DNA of 60,000 nucleotides. Source: Acanthaster planci (lineage: Eukaryota > Echinodermata > Asteroidea > Valvatida > Acanthasteridae). The notes under the pieces are model-generated. The model did not search any database, was not told the origin of the DNA, and saw only the letters and a program-made list of their open reading frames with translations. Every line of letters begins with the position of its first letter. Position 1 is the first letter of the stretch. Shown here piece by piece: positions 24,246-35,702 of the stretch. The translations under genes were made by a program, and so were the position numbers. The stretch lies in the NCBI RefSeq assembly GCF_001949145.1, contig NW_019091395.1, positions 537,106 through 597,105 of the forward strand, written 5' to 3'.

Positions 24246-24920
24246 AGAGCTGTATATAAAAACTAGAGCGTTGACTTATTCTCTGTGCGGAGAAAATTTG
24301 ACGCCATCCTGGGCACAGACATTTTGAATCCATGTGTGTGCTTGTAGAACATTCAAAATCAGATAGAATGGATATATCAAATTATGTATTCTAAATGTAG
24401 CGCTCAAGTACAACATACACGAATGTCAGCACACCTTTTGAATAAGGCGCACACGTACAGAGCAATGGCACGTGTTTATTGACATCCATAGCTGATTATT
24501 TGAAACCGAATGTTTCCCTAACATTTGAGCATGGTCGTCCGATTTGGGAGGTATGCATGTCTTTCAGTGGCTGTCTTTTGATGAATAAGTTCAGCTAAAA
24601 TGAAAAGTCGTTCCCTTAATTCAATCAGTGTGAAGTGAGTTGACGGCTCTGATTAAAAAACGTCACAGCCAAATTCATGTGTAGCATTTGTGTTTTTGGG
24701 CACAGAGCAAAATGAAACGCTCATTTACTGATTATGCTTTCAGGTTGTTTGCGTATTGGCTTTGTTGGCGTTTTAGAAATAGAGACGCAGATATGCCAAT
24801 AGCTGCACAAAGCCGTACACAATTTCAAGTTTTCCCATTGGTTTGTGCACAAACATGGATGCACCCAGCAGGCATCACTTTGTATGTGAGTCAGCACTCT
24901 AGTTTTTATATATAGCTCTG
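24246..24920. mobile_element. Probable inverted-repeat element, about 675 bp
   Basis: The left end AGAGCTGTATATAAAAACTAGAGCG is mirrored at the right end by CACTCTAGTTTTTATATATAGCTCT. The arms match over about 30-45 bp, with weaker similarity further in (CCATGTGTGTGC against GCACAAACATGG). Both strands therefore encode a similar ELYIKTR-LT peptide, which is not a real protein. The interior has no recognised gene. This is consistent with an old non-autonomous DNA transposon. No target-site duplication was identified. Confidence 0.5.
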
Positions 24921-25505
24921 TGGAATTTGTAGATGACAAGACGGCTATTGGTGGAGAGCAAAACTGTTCCATTACTTATTGGTACTGTAGAATTGTGCAT
25001 GTAATGAGCTTGGGTTTATAAGCATACATGTGCCTGGTCCAACAATACTATAATATTCAAAAGTCATTAAGAATCTACCCGTACTAGTACATGTAACATG
25101 TAGGTAACTGTGCCAACATTACACAGTATACTGCAGTTGCTGCCATGCTCAGTACATGATGGAATTGGAACCAGCACATGTCACTTTTCCCCTATGGACA
25201 CCGTGAAGCAGTGCACGCTGACCCGATCAGGTCAGGGCCCTTTTGTATTTATCATTGAATGTACTGGTAGCTAGCAGATTGCACACTGCAACATCATCCC
25301 TGGGTTGGCTTTTCATTGCACTATGGATTAGGCATACCAGGGAAATCAATGACCAGTTTGTGCTGTGAGTGGACTTGCCAATCTGTTGGTCAAGGCATTG
25401 TCAGACAAGGGGCCAGCTTAGTTGTAATCCCTTAATGGGATTCTGTCAACCTGCCAACCCATTGTGCATGGGTCCAGGTTTATATATGTACATGTTCTAC
25501 GTGTA

Positions 25506-25730
25506 TACTACTCAAAAAAGTTCAAGACCACTTTTTCTTGACTTGTATTTTTTTCCAAGCAGTGAGTGGGGTCTAGTTCTTTCATTTTTTGTTTGTTTAG
25601 ATGATGTTCTCATTGGAATAAAAACATTGAAAACTGTTTCAAAATGTCAAATGCACATTTTCAGCAGTAAAATATCTCACAAAAAAGGATACACAGAATA
25701 AAAAGTGGTCCTTAACTTTTGTGAGTAGTG
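25506..25730. mobile_element. Short MITE with about 32-bp inverted ends
   Basis: The left end reads TACTACTCAAAAAAGTTCAAG then ACCACTTTTT. The right end, reverse-complemented, reads CACTACTCACAAAAGTTAAG then GACCACTTTTT. The element is about 225 bp with no coding capacity. Ends of the CTACTCAAAA-AGTT type recall Tc1/mariner-derived MITEs, which insert at TA. A TA precedes the left end, but the right flank is not a clean match, so this remains a suggestion. Confidence 0.65.
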
Positions 25731-25926
25731 TCTATCCTCCGCCCATGCAAAGGATATGACTTTCAATGATTGCTACCACAGTTTGAAAACTGGTGCACAT
25801 ATGGACCAACAGTGCAGAGGTCTGTCTCAAGACTCCTAGTACCGTACCTGTGCGTACACAAGTTTGTGAAAGTTGAGATGATCTTGGACGTACTTCAGTG
25901 TTTCCAGTAGCATTGTTTGTGTAAAC

Positions 25927-26282
25927 TTCAATAATGTTTTATCAGTCCCAATTGAGTTTATACTTAAGAACTTGAAGTGCTGGAGTACAAGTATTTAAGT
26001 TATTCAGATCTGAAATCCCCTCAAGTTTGAAATTGGTCTTACATAAATGCAAGTTTGGCCCCGTTGGTACCCCCGACCTCTTGTTTCTTCCTGTGTTACA
26101 GTACGGAATGTCGTACCTGGCGTACACACTCTCAATGGCAAACATGGTAGGGTGCACTCTATACGCTAAAACGTTTATTTTGAGTTGACATTGGGCCTTT
26201 TGTGAATAGCTTAAATACTTATACTCCAGCACTTCAAGTTCTTAAATATGAAGTAAATTGGGACTGATAAAGTATTATTGAA
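25927..26282. mobile_element. Inverted-repeat element, about 356 bp, arms about 78 bp
   Basis: The left arm runs TTCAATAATGTTTTATCAG, TCCCAATTGAG, then AAGAACTTGAAGTGCTGGAG and AAGTATTTAAG. The right arm is its reverse complement (CTTAAATACTTATACTCCAG, CACTTCAAGTTCTTAAATA, CTGATAAAGTATTATTGAA). Identity between the arms is high, so the element is fairly young or under gene conversion. The interior (about 200 bp) has no supported ORF. It is probably a non-autonomous DNA transposon; no target-site duplication could be defined. Confidence 0.8.
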
Positions 26283-29200
26283 AAGGAGGGGAGTGGGGCA
26301 TAGAATTACTAGCAGCAGGTTTAGGGCCCACTTAAGAGGGCCTTTTTATTTTTGTCAGATTAGGTCTTGTGCATTTCTGGGCATCTAAGAAGTAGATTAT
26401 TTTATAAAAAAATTGAAAAGCAATTTTTTTACACATTTAAAGAAATTTTTTTAAAATCAAGATAGTAATAATAATAATAATTTGGAATTCATAGCTTGTC
26501 CCTTTCACTGAAGCGATTAAAGGTGCATTACAAAAAAAAAATGGTGTAAAACCAAGGAGATTTATGCGATAAAAATGAAAAGAACTGAAAGGAGACACTC
26601 TTTGATAGAAAGTCAGGCCACCTTGCCAGTGCCCAAACTGCAGTATGGGGTTACATCTGTCCCATCAGTGGGGTAACGAATGACTTAGGCCCAAACCCTG
26701 TCCACATGGGTAATGTCTCCATCTTTTCCGGGGACAGATGCTGCTAATCCTACCTACCTAATTTTCCATTCTTAACTACCTGACACTGTGACCCTAGAAA
26801 TATATAGAAAAAGGAAGCTCAGAACACACTTATACATTTACAAATGCTGATCTAACAAGAAAAGTAAAGATATTATTGCATCAGATGAGATATTCCTGCA
26901 TGTAAATCAGTCCTTTCGTTTTAAGGCGTACGATTGCACTCCCACGCCATCGCACGCCTAAAAGCTTCCCGAGAAGTGCGAATAATTGCAGGCCTGAAAC
27001 CATCCGTACCGCACTCCTCGGCATGAGTTTACTTTTATGCTTAGCCATTTGTGAAAAAAGAGAAACGAAATGAATCAAACATTAGGCCTACTCAACAGGA
27101 ATAACAATCATTTTTGATTGACCCGGCGAAACAGTTTTGCACAACGGTTCTGTCAGTTTGCAATCGTTCAGCACACACACATCACACAGCGCTGCAATCA
27201 AGCGCTGCTGCATGCATACAGCTACATACACCAGACTGTACATGGCTTTACATGCTTGTAGCACATGTCACACACATTGGAAGCGCAAGGGGACGTTTGA
27301 TTAAAATCCAAAATCCATTGACAAATTGATAATTCTCAATATGTTACCATCCACAGTGTATAAATATAATAGCCACCATTAAAGTAACAGCCAGTACACT
27401 TTTGATTCAATGGTCTGTGTGCCCAAATACAAATGAACACTTCTCCAGACATAATTTGAACTTGTGAAAAAGCTTACAAAATATCCATGCCTGTATAATT
27501 GGGATACCCAATATATGAATTACACAGGTGACAAACCTTACAAGGACTCTAATGAAACTGTCACAGATTTGGTTGGAACTGGACGAAGTACAAGCCCCTC
27601 ATACGAGCTCTTGAATTGAATGTTATTAGAAGTATACTCGTTTGTTCAGTTTGGAACTCAAAATCACACGCCTAGAAAAATTACCCACCTGGGAATATCC
27701 AGGAGTATTTTTTTCACAATTTCGAAATCACAAGGACTGATGTAAATGCAGCACCCAAAATGTTGAATTTGGCGGCCAGATTTGTCAAGCTCGGTGGCTG
27801 CTTTTTTAACTTGGTGCAGAACTTGGTGGGCTGCCAGCACCAGGCAACTTCTATCCACTTTGAGCAGAAGCACTGCATCATCAGTTGAAAAGAGCCATGT
27901 TGGTCGGGAGTGTTCATTTGGCCGGTATGATATAGTGACTTGTGCATTTCATAGTCATTTGTGAACCAGCAGAGTGCGGTTCTGACCAAAGGAGCCGCCG
28001 TTGCTAGGCAAATTGCGCCCTCTCTCTTGGTCCAGCTTGGGGCCTACAGGATGGAGGACTCTGCATGTCATGAACAGAGTACATGCAGTTTGAATGGCAA
28101 ATTGAGCAAGGCACATACATGTACACCCCACTAACAACTGTTGACATTGGGCATTCATGTGCATTACTCCCTCACTTGCGCAGAGAGGAACTGGACACAG
28201 ATTCAAGCTTTTGAGACGATAACTGCTGCATTGGAGCAGGCATCCTGGCAGTTAATTAACAGGTGCTCGCTATCACCGTTTTACAGTCCTACATACAGGT
28301 CTGTCAGCTTGGGAAAGTAATCTGGAGGGAATCCATTTTGTGGGATTTTATCATTTGTTGGTTAGAGACATAGGACAATAGCCACCTGGACAAAGAATTG
28401 TAGTAGATCTGACCACTGCCTCAGGCAGTCCTTGTAAATGGCCTTTCCCAAGTGCCACTGATGATTCACTTTTGTGGTGGGTCAGCAAGCTTGGGCGATT
28501 TCGCTTCTTTTTGGTTTTTGTATTTGGAGTTGATTCTGATTTTCCTTAGGAATTTACAGCTCTTTTTAAGAATCAATACCAAATTTCTCTGGGAAAAAAA
28601 CTAGAATGTGAATTATATTGATCTTTTTAAATTTAAAACATTTCTGATGCCAAATTCTGCATTTTTTCGAGGTTGAAACATTCAGATTTAGCTACTTTTT
28701 TCACTTTCTCAGCAAAATTCAATTCACAGCACTATATAAGAAAAATCCCTGAAGCATGCAGTATTGATTTTTTTGTTGTTGCAAACCCAAACTTCCTGAT
28801 GGAACCTGGGAATGAGGTTGAAAAGTTGCAGTGAGAAATATCTTACAAATACAGGCACTGTAGAAGTGCTGCTCACAAGTCAGTTTGATATAGAGGTGTT
28901 TATGTAAATGGTATTTTTGGAACTGGGTACCTGTTTTATGTGAATACCGGGTACCGGTGTACCTTAAAATATCAAGAACACTTAACAAATGGCATTGCTC
29001 GCAATCCCAGTGGACCATGTGCCCGAAACAGGGCTCTTTTTTGTACATAGGAAGCAGCACATTGTTCTAAACTTTGGAGAGTAATCTTATGCACCTTTTT
29101 TATCAAATGAAATTGTTGCCTTTAATTAGTAACGAGTTCTGGTAGCTCCGTCAATCTCTGAGCTGGAGTTAAGACCCAGCAGGACAGGGTTTTGCAGCGG

Positions 29201-32200
29201 CATGATGATTTATGTTAAAGTTTACATACACCTCATGCTTGGACATTTCTTTACAGGTACCTGGAGCAGAGGCACCCCTTCATCGTTCAAAAAGAGTCAT
29301 GTTCGATTTGTTGGTAGTGGTGTGACCGTAACACGTGCATTTTCTAGCTGTTCGTGAACCAGCAAACCTTACAAGTCTCCTGAAGTTGCAGGATGGCAGG
29401 TTCAAATGTGAATTTTAAACTCAATGGACAACTTGCTATCAGTGCAATCAAGTTATCTGCTAGCGCAAGAGAACCCATGTATTCCTGCAATAATTAGATG
29501 CGTGTACATTTCTGTGTTTTGATCACGTATTGAAGTTTGATATTTATCATGTGTTCATTCATGCCAGTTACAGCATAATTTGAATGCCTACATTTTTTTT
29601 CAAATGTGCAATGCAACACCTCATTAAAAAGTCCCTTTCCGCAATGCTCTGTACGAAAAGAAAAAAAAAAGGTGGATCGCAACCATTCAGGCCAATTCCC
29701 CCCCCCCAAAAAAATCTGCAGTCGTCCTTTGCTCTGTATTGAAGTTGTGTTCCACATTGGACTTGCATGTGAACCATTACACAGCTAGTTTCACTGTAGC
29801 TCCTTCAGAGAAAAAATACAATGAGGCTGTGGATTTCCGTGGCCTGGTCACGCCGCATTGAGGTTGTTAATAGCCTGTATCTGGGTTAAGTATCTCTCAC
29901 ATCCACTGTCAGAGCAGTGCGTGATACATCCACCATACACGCTTCTTTTTTGCATCTCTCCAGCTCCCCATATACATGTAATTTTGCATCAGTGGGGTGT
30001 AAAATGACGAACATGTGGTTTTCAACTCAAAGGTTTGCACTTGCAGGATATGAGCATAGTGCGCAGTACGCGTGTGATACGTGTACATGTAAAGTACGTG
30101 TACGGTTGTTTGGAGAAGGAATTGCTGTGCATGGCGTGGTACGTCCATTCTGTGCAACACATGTCAAATTCACTTCCATGTTAAATCTCAGTTTCCATCG
30201 AAAAGTACAGTAACTGTTTTAAAAGGAACTGTGTGTTGTGGACACCGTTAGTGCTGTTGTGCTCTGACGCCCTTCTCTCCTTTTTCGTGAACTTGAATAC
30301 CTTTAAAGTAATTGTGTGTGATTGTTTGTGCTGGCGAAGGAGTTCACGTTCTTCTCTCCTTAGATTAAATTCCCATTTTATGAGAGTTACATTGGTCTAA
30401 TCGTTCTTGTATAAATATATATTTTACAAATCTCCACTGATCTTGCCACAATGTTCATGTACGCCTCATTTTCTAATTTTTAGATGACATACATGTACTT
30501 GTATCCATGTGACTTTTTATTTTGGCTAATGAAAAAATCCATTTTTGGCTAATTTTTACCATTTTTTGCATTAACTCATGATTATTACAAATTGTTGATT
30601 GAGCAGAGGGTCTGTATTATAAGCTTGTGTCATGAAATGTACCTGTGTGATTGTAAAGTTGAAATTGCCATTGCATTGTGCATGGCTTACGGACAAAAAA
30701 ACCCCTGGGAGTTATCAGACAGAATTCTGATAAAGAAAACTGAGCATTGGATCTTGGTAGCCTGGAAATTTATTTCCATTGGTACATGTACCTCAAGGTG
30801 TGTTCTACCCTTTGTGTCATTTTTTACGCTCGTGTTTGCACAGTGACGAATTGTGCCCGTCCCTTACAAAGTTCTAATGAAAATTTATTGAGTTCATCAC
30901 CTGACGATGAGTTATGGAAGATTATATTTCTGCCTGTGACACTTGTGAAGTTGACGTAACTGCTTACCAGTTTTGTGTAAATATACAGTATTCCGCTTTC
31001 GCGATACCGATAACGTGCGCTCATAATCTACAGCAATGCTAGTATTATTTGCCCAAGTCAGATGGAACAGATGATTTAACCATAGTCAAAAACAACGGAT
31101 GACTAATATAACTGGAGTCAGGAATGCCTTTATCACAAAGTTTCCCCGCGATTTGTCCGCTTCCACCCCAAGGAAGTTGTCAGTATTTTGACTGCAGGAA
31201 CTGGAATTCAGGCTTAGGTTTCACGTTCCTTTTTCGATCATGCGTACAGGAGTCGAGTGGCCCGATTAATGATTGACTGAAAAAAAAAACACGACAGAGG
31301 TGCATACAGTGTGTTCCGACTGTGTGGGAATGCTGCCACCACATTCTTTGTGTTTGTAAATGGTGGATTCAACCAGAGAATGGACTTGAACCACAGACCT
31401 CTGAACTGGTGTGCATTTCCTCAGTATAATTATAGTGATTTGGCCTTGTGAAAAATAAGAAGGGAAAGGAAAACTTACTCTTGAAAATGGAAATGTTCAT
31501 AAATGTATTGACATGGAATGTAAATCTGGTATGTACGGTACGGTACCGTAACTTGGAGGAAGTGTGAACATATTCCAACTGGAATAAAGTTGGCCATTGA
31601 TTTATTATGAGAAGATACAGACCATCACTGGGCTGGGTTTTATTTTTTAGAGTTTGATCCGACCACCTCCCTTGATCAGTGTGGCCTTACAGTTGTCTAC
31701 ACATCATCTTTACTGTTTACTGATCGTTTCCGTGGCAATGGTACTGGAGAGTGTGAATCATGATTTGCTTTTGGGCCGCACATGTACGCAAGCGTGTGAC
31801 GTATCTGATAGCGGCATCTTTGAACAAGAGTCTAATAATTAACCAGAAGGCAGGCTGGGTGCTTTATTGTACACACACATGTAACCGTTGTATAACAGTG
31901 TGCACACGTGCAGGGCTGCATGGCATTGGCATGCAGGACATTGGTTTACACACACTCACCCACATACTGTACTGAATACTACAGTGCAGTTCATCACTAG
32001 CAGATCTTGATTTACATGCCGGTAGTGGTGTTGTACTGTGTACAGAGAGCAGGGCACATTTCCTACTGGTGTGGGTTGCATGAGAAGGCATTGCTGCGGT
32101 ACACTCATTTGAAGACACTCGTACTCCAAGATCGGAACAGATTTTCTCCCAAGCTTCTCCATGTTGCAGGGTAAGTTGTTAATGCAGATACATGGACATG

Positions 32201-32886
32201 TACCTTGCATTGAATAGGCAGGAAGTTGGGCTTGTCAAATTTCACCGTGTCGTCTCGGGGGAATGCGGTTTTTTCAGTGCATGCAGATTATTTGTCCCTG
32301 ACATCCACTCAGTGTAATGCAAGTATGGAGCGCAGTTGGAATTGTTCTGACTGGTTCCCTGGCTTCTACAGCGGCTGGTGTTGGTCTCGGCATTCTCAAA
32401 TCTGATCTCAGTCTGAGACCAAAAGTGGTCTTCGAGCTCTTCCTTTTTCCCAACCCAACTCCTACCTCTCACCAGCCCTCGCCTGCTGGCCTGTTGGGAG
32501 AGGGGCATTGCCTGGAGCTGGGCATCACTTGGCATGAAGGGGATGTCAGTTCATAATGACAGTTACATCAGTACCATAGGAACATGTACACGTACTAGTA
32601 CACACACATCCAGTTTCTTTGCTGTCTCCTGCAGGACAATCCTCCAGTTTCAATATGATTTTAGGTACATGTACACCCCTAGGGGGGTTAGGGTTAACGA
32701 AAATGATGGCGCCACTAAATGTACATGAACATGTATGTGTATGTACACATCCATTAATGGGCCCATGCGGGCATCCCCAAACGAACAGCCATTTTTGTAT
32801 TTATGTTGTGCTTGGATATGTCAGTAACAGTACAAATGGTGAAAAAAATGAATAAAATGTATTTAATTATTGTTAATTACTGTTTT
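26283..32886. other. Intron sequence, no recognisable gene
   Basis: It contains an AAT microsatellite (about 26466-26482), a hairpin GGCGTACGAT...ATCGCACGCC (26925-26958), poly-C/poly-A runs near 29700 and many TACATG palindromes. ORFs of 60-113 codons here have no domain features. Confidence 0.45.
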
Positions 32887-33372
32887 TCAAACACCCCCTC
32901 TCAAATCTTCAACGGTGTGACGTACGTTTAAGAGCCTGCAAATCGTAGTCTTGCGCCATTTGGGCTGTCTGAAACCCAGAATAAGCATGCACAGCTTCCT
33001 TCTCGGCAGTGTACGTGGAAATATCGTAGCCTTTTCCGTTCGCGCTTCTCTAAGGCTCCTCTTCGTTTTTCCGTTTTTTTTCTTTGACTTCTCACTTGGT
33101 AGGAATATAGTGGGCACTGCATCCGGTTTTAGCAGCCTCTTGAACTTCATGCCAAATGAATCTTGCAGGCTTGCAATGGGCTTGAAACATTCCGGCTTGA
33201 AGTGGTCGCTGCAGAGTTTGGAGCTCGGCGTTGGTCCAGTCCACTTGGCCCGTGTGAGCTTGACTTTCGCGGCCCAAATTTTGCGATATTTCACATGTTT
33301 TTGGAAATTATGCATGCTTGTGCCAGTTTTAGAAGTATTTCCACAACCTGCAGCAACACACCTGTTTGACAT
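32887..33372 (-). CDS. THAP-domain zinc-finger protein, antisense within the receptor intron
   Basis: The minus-strand ATG at 33370-33372 opens a 161-codon frame. Residues 1-90 form a complete THAP domain: C5 and C10 (MSNRCVAAGC), W33, C54 and H57 (LCSDHF) as the C2CH zinc ligands, and the closing AVPTIF (85-90). Such domains bind DNA and occur in transcription and chromatin factors and in P-element-type transposases. The tail is lysine/arginine-rich (SEKSKKKNGKTKRSLREAR). At 33096/33095 a possible donor CCAA|GTGAGA directly follows the domain, so the frame may be a first exon rather than a complete gene. An A-run just after it could hide a frameshift, because the neighbouring frame reads KRRGALEKRERKR. 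No polyadenylation signal or transposase domain was seen. The related sequence at 1134-1477 is broken. Confidence 0.75.
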   Translation of the reverse strand: MSNRCVAAGCGNTSKTGTSMHNFQKHVKYRKIWAAKVKLTRAKWTGPTPSSKLCSDHFKPECFKPIASLQDSFGMKFKRLLKPDAVPTIFLPSEKSKKKNGKTKRSLREARTEKATIFPRTLPRRKLCMLILGFRQPKWRKTTICRLLNVRHTVEDLRGGV

Positions 33373-35340
33373 TTGCCTGAAATAGCAGGCGATAGTTGGC
33401 GATCTTGAAGTCGTACTGTAATACTATAACACGCTGAGTTACAGTGGGCAAATGTGCATCGGGGGACTGCTACCGGTAGCTAGTCAATGACTCCGCAAAT
33501 GTACGTCACAATTATGCAAAATTTCTATGCTAATTAGGTACATCGACAGGGGCGGGGCTATTTGGCAAACACTCTTTATTATTATTTTTTCTCTGATGTA
33601 TCAATTACTAAAATGACTTTTATTTACAGGAAATCTTCTTAAACATATAATCTTCCAATTGCAATGATAAAAACTGCTTTTCATAGGCCCTTTAACGTTA
33701 TTGTACACGGGTACCAACTTCATGGATAAAGTATGAGTTCACTGTAGATTGGAAGATTTGTTTTCACAGAATGCTTGATTCAACTACTCTTCAACTTTTC
33801 AGATGGAATTTAAACTCTCTTCATGCATACCAAACTTTCCTGAACATTCCACCTGCTATCCCATGCCTGTGATCTGGGACAGGGAGGGATGATTTGATAT
33901 CGGTGCCCTTCCTTCCAGCTGAGGTCTCAAAAGTCAGCTCTTTCAAGGGTAACATTCTGAAAAGGAAAACTCATCATGCACATAATATGCTGTAGGGGTT
34001 AGTGCTTACATGTACATGTATGTTGTAGTGGATGGTGATTTGGGGCATACATGCACATCAAGGCCCTCATAAACAAGTTTTTTAATTACTGTCTGAACTT
34101 TGTGTGACCCCTACCAGCATTACACTTGTCATTTTTTGGGGGGGAGGGGCAAATTTCAAAAGGACTTCTACAGTGATTTACCTTTACTCTAGATTGTCAC
34201 AGGCTGTTGGTTGCTTTGTGGCTTTGGCAGACCATTTTGGTCAGCTGTGAGACACAGGAGAAAACTATTTTTTGGGTGACAAATACGTTGTACTTGTATG
34301 TCTGGAAATTTCAATTCTTAGGTAATGCCACTCACCGTTTAGGGGTTGACAATGCAAGGGGTTCATTTCTTTTCGTGAGCATGAACTGTGAAGTATTTTT
34401 GTCTGTGACGTGTGCAAAGCTCTTGGCAGGTGTCTGTATGGTTTTTTTTTGTTAGAAGCTTGTTTTTTGCCGTTGTGAAAACGAGGACGTCTCGTGATCT
34501 TTTGAGAGCATTCCCACTCCCACTGGAGTTTCAAACTGAATTGTGGATTGTTTAGCATGTCCAAAATAGTTGGCTTTCTTAAAATGAGGCAAGAGACAAA
34601 ACAACCTTCACCGAGATTGATAACAAGGTACATGTACTAGTGGTTCTTTGATGGCTTTGTGTAGGGTATGGCATTTTGTAAGATCCGGAAGGCGCCAAGG
34701 GCACATGGCACCTACTTGCAAGCGAGGCCACGCGCATGGAATTGTTCCACATTTGTGTCACAAATTATAAATTTCCACTCTGCTGTGTCAAAGCAGCAAA
34801 AGCAGAACTCATTCAGGTGTACAAGCCACGCAAGAAGGGCTGATCAAAGAACCCAATTTGTTGGAGGTGGGGTAAAATTGGGGGGGGGGTTGGAAACTTG
34901 TCATCAGTTGCTTTGCTGAGGATTCAGACGAAAGTCTGGGGCTGCTTTGGAGGATAGGAAGTGGAAGGTCTTGAAAAATTTTTCTAATATTAAAAAGGTT
35001 TTTGATTCTTTTTTGGAGCCATAGATCAGTCCGGTTCTCCCCTCTCTCTCTCCTCGATCGGTGTCGGGCCTTGCTGCTTTGCCAATTTTAGACCAGGTCT
35101 ACCTTCTTGGTAGCCTTTCCTCAAGTTATCCTTATGAGGATAAGAAGGAGAAGATTGGACAGTGCATGTGGTGTCTTAAGTAACACTGTTCAATAACCAG
35201 GCATGCAACTTTCCCTGGGATCAGCTGACTTCTTCATTTTTCACTTCACACTCATACCACTGGAAATTGAAAAACACTGTACAAAGTCTTGTAAAGATTG
35301 GAATTTCCTCTTTTTTTGTCAAAATCCAAGTTGTGTGCCT
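33373..35340. other. Intron sequence, no recognisable gene
   Basis: Nothing beyond chance ORFs. Poly-G runs near 34136-34148 and 34880-34890, and a CT run near 35042-35052. Confidence 0.4.
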
Positions 35341-35702
35341 GAATAAGCCTTTTGTGGGTTAAATTTTAGTAAAATCTGGTAAACTGAGTTATTTGATTAC
35401 ACATAAACATAACAATATGAATTCCCCAGACTAAGATACTGTTGTTATACCTTGTGATTCAGGGCAGGCTTTTGCATTGTGACCACCATCTCTGGAATGG
35501 ACTGGTTCCTTTGTGCCTTTCTTTTCCATTGAGAACAGTGTATTGTTGCAAAGCGTCTCTCATGTAACTTACTGATGCCCCGAATCACGAGGTACTGCAA
35601 CAGTCTCTTTAGTGTGGAGAATTCAAATTGCTATGTTCACATCAATTTAAAGAACTCAGTGTACCAGATGTTATTCAAATTTAACTCGCAAAAGGCTTAT
35701 TC
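35341..35702. mobile_element. Foldback element, copy B (about 362 bp), inverted relative to copy A
   Basis: It starts GAATAAGCCTTTTG and ends AAAAGGCTTATTC, with long inverted arms that match those of the element at 18378-18744 (for example CTTGTGATTCAGGGC and CCGAATCACGAGGTACTGC). The unique centre reads CCATCTCTGGAATGGACTGG, GTTCCTTTGTGCC and TGTATTGTTGCAAAGCGTC, which is the reverse complement of the centre of copy A. The two copies therefore sit in opposite orientation about 17 kb apart. No protein is encoded. Confidence 0.85.

Noticed and set aside
23878-24327. 149-codon ORF with a RING-like pattern (CTFC ... CGHTLHKGC)
   Set aside because: Only the first CxxC and the central C-x-H-x2-H-x2-C are present; the last cysteine pair is missing, the ORF runs into an inverted-repeat element, and an ORF of this length is expected by chance in 60 kb.
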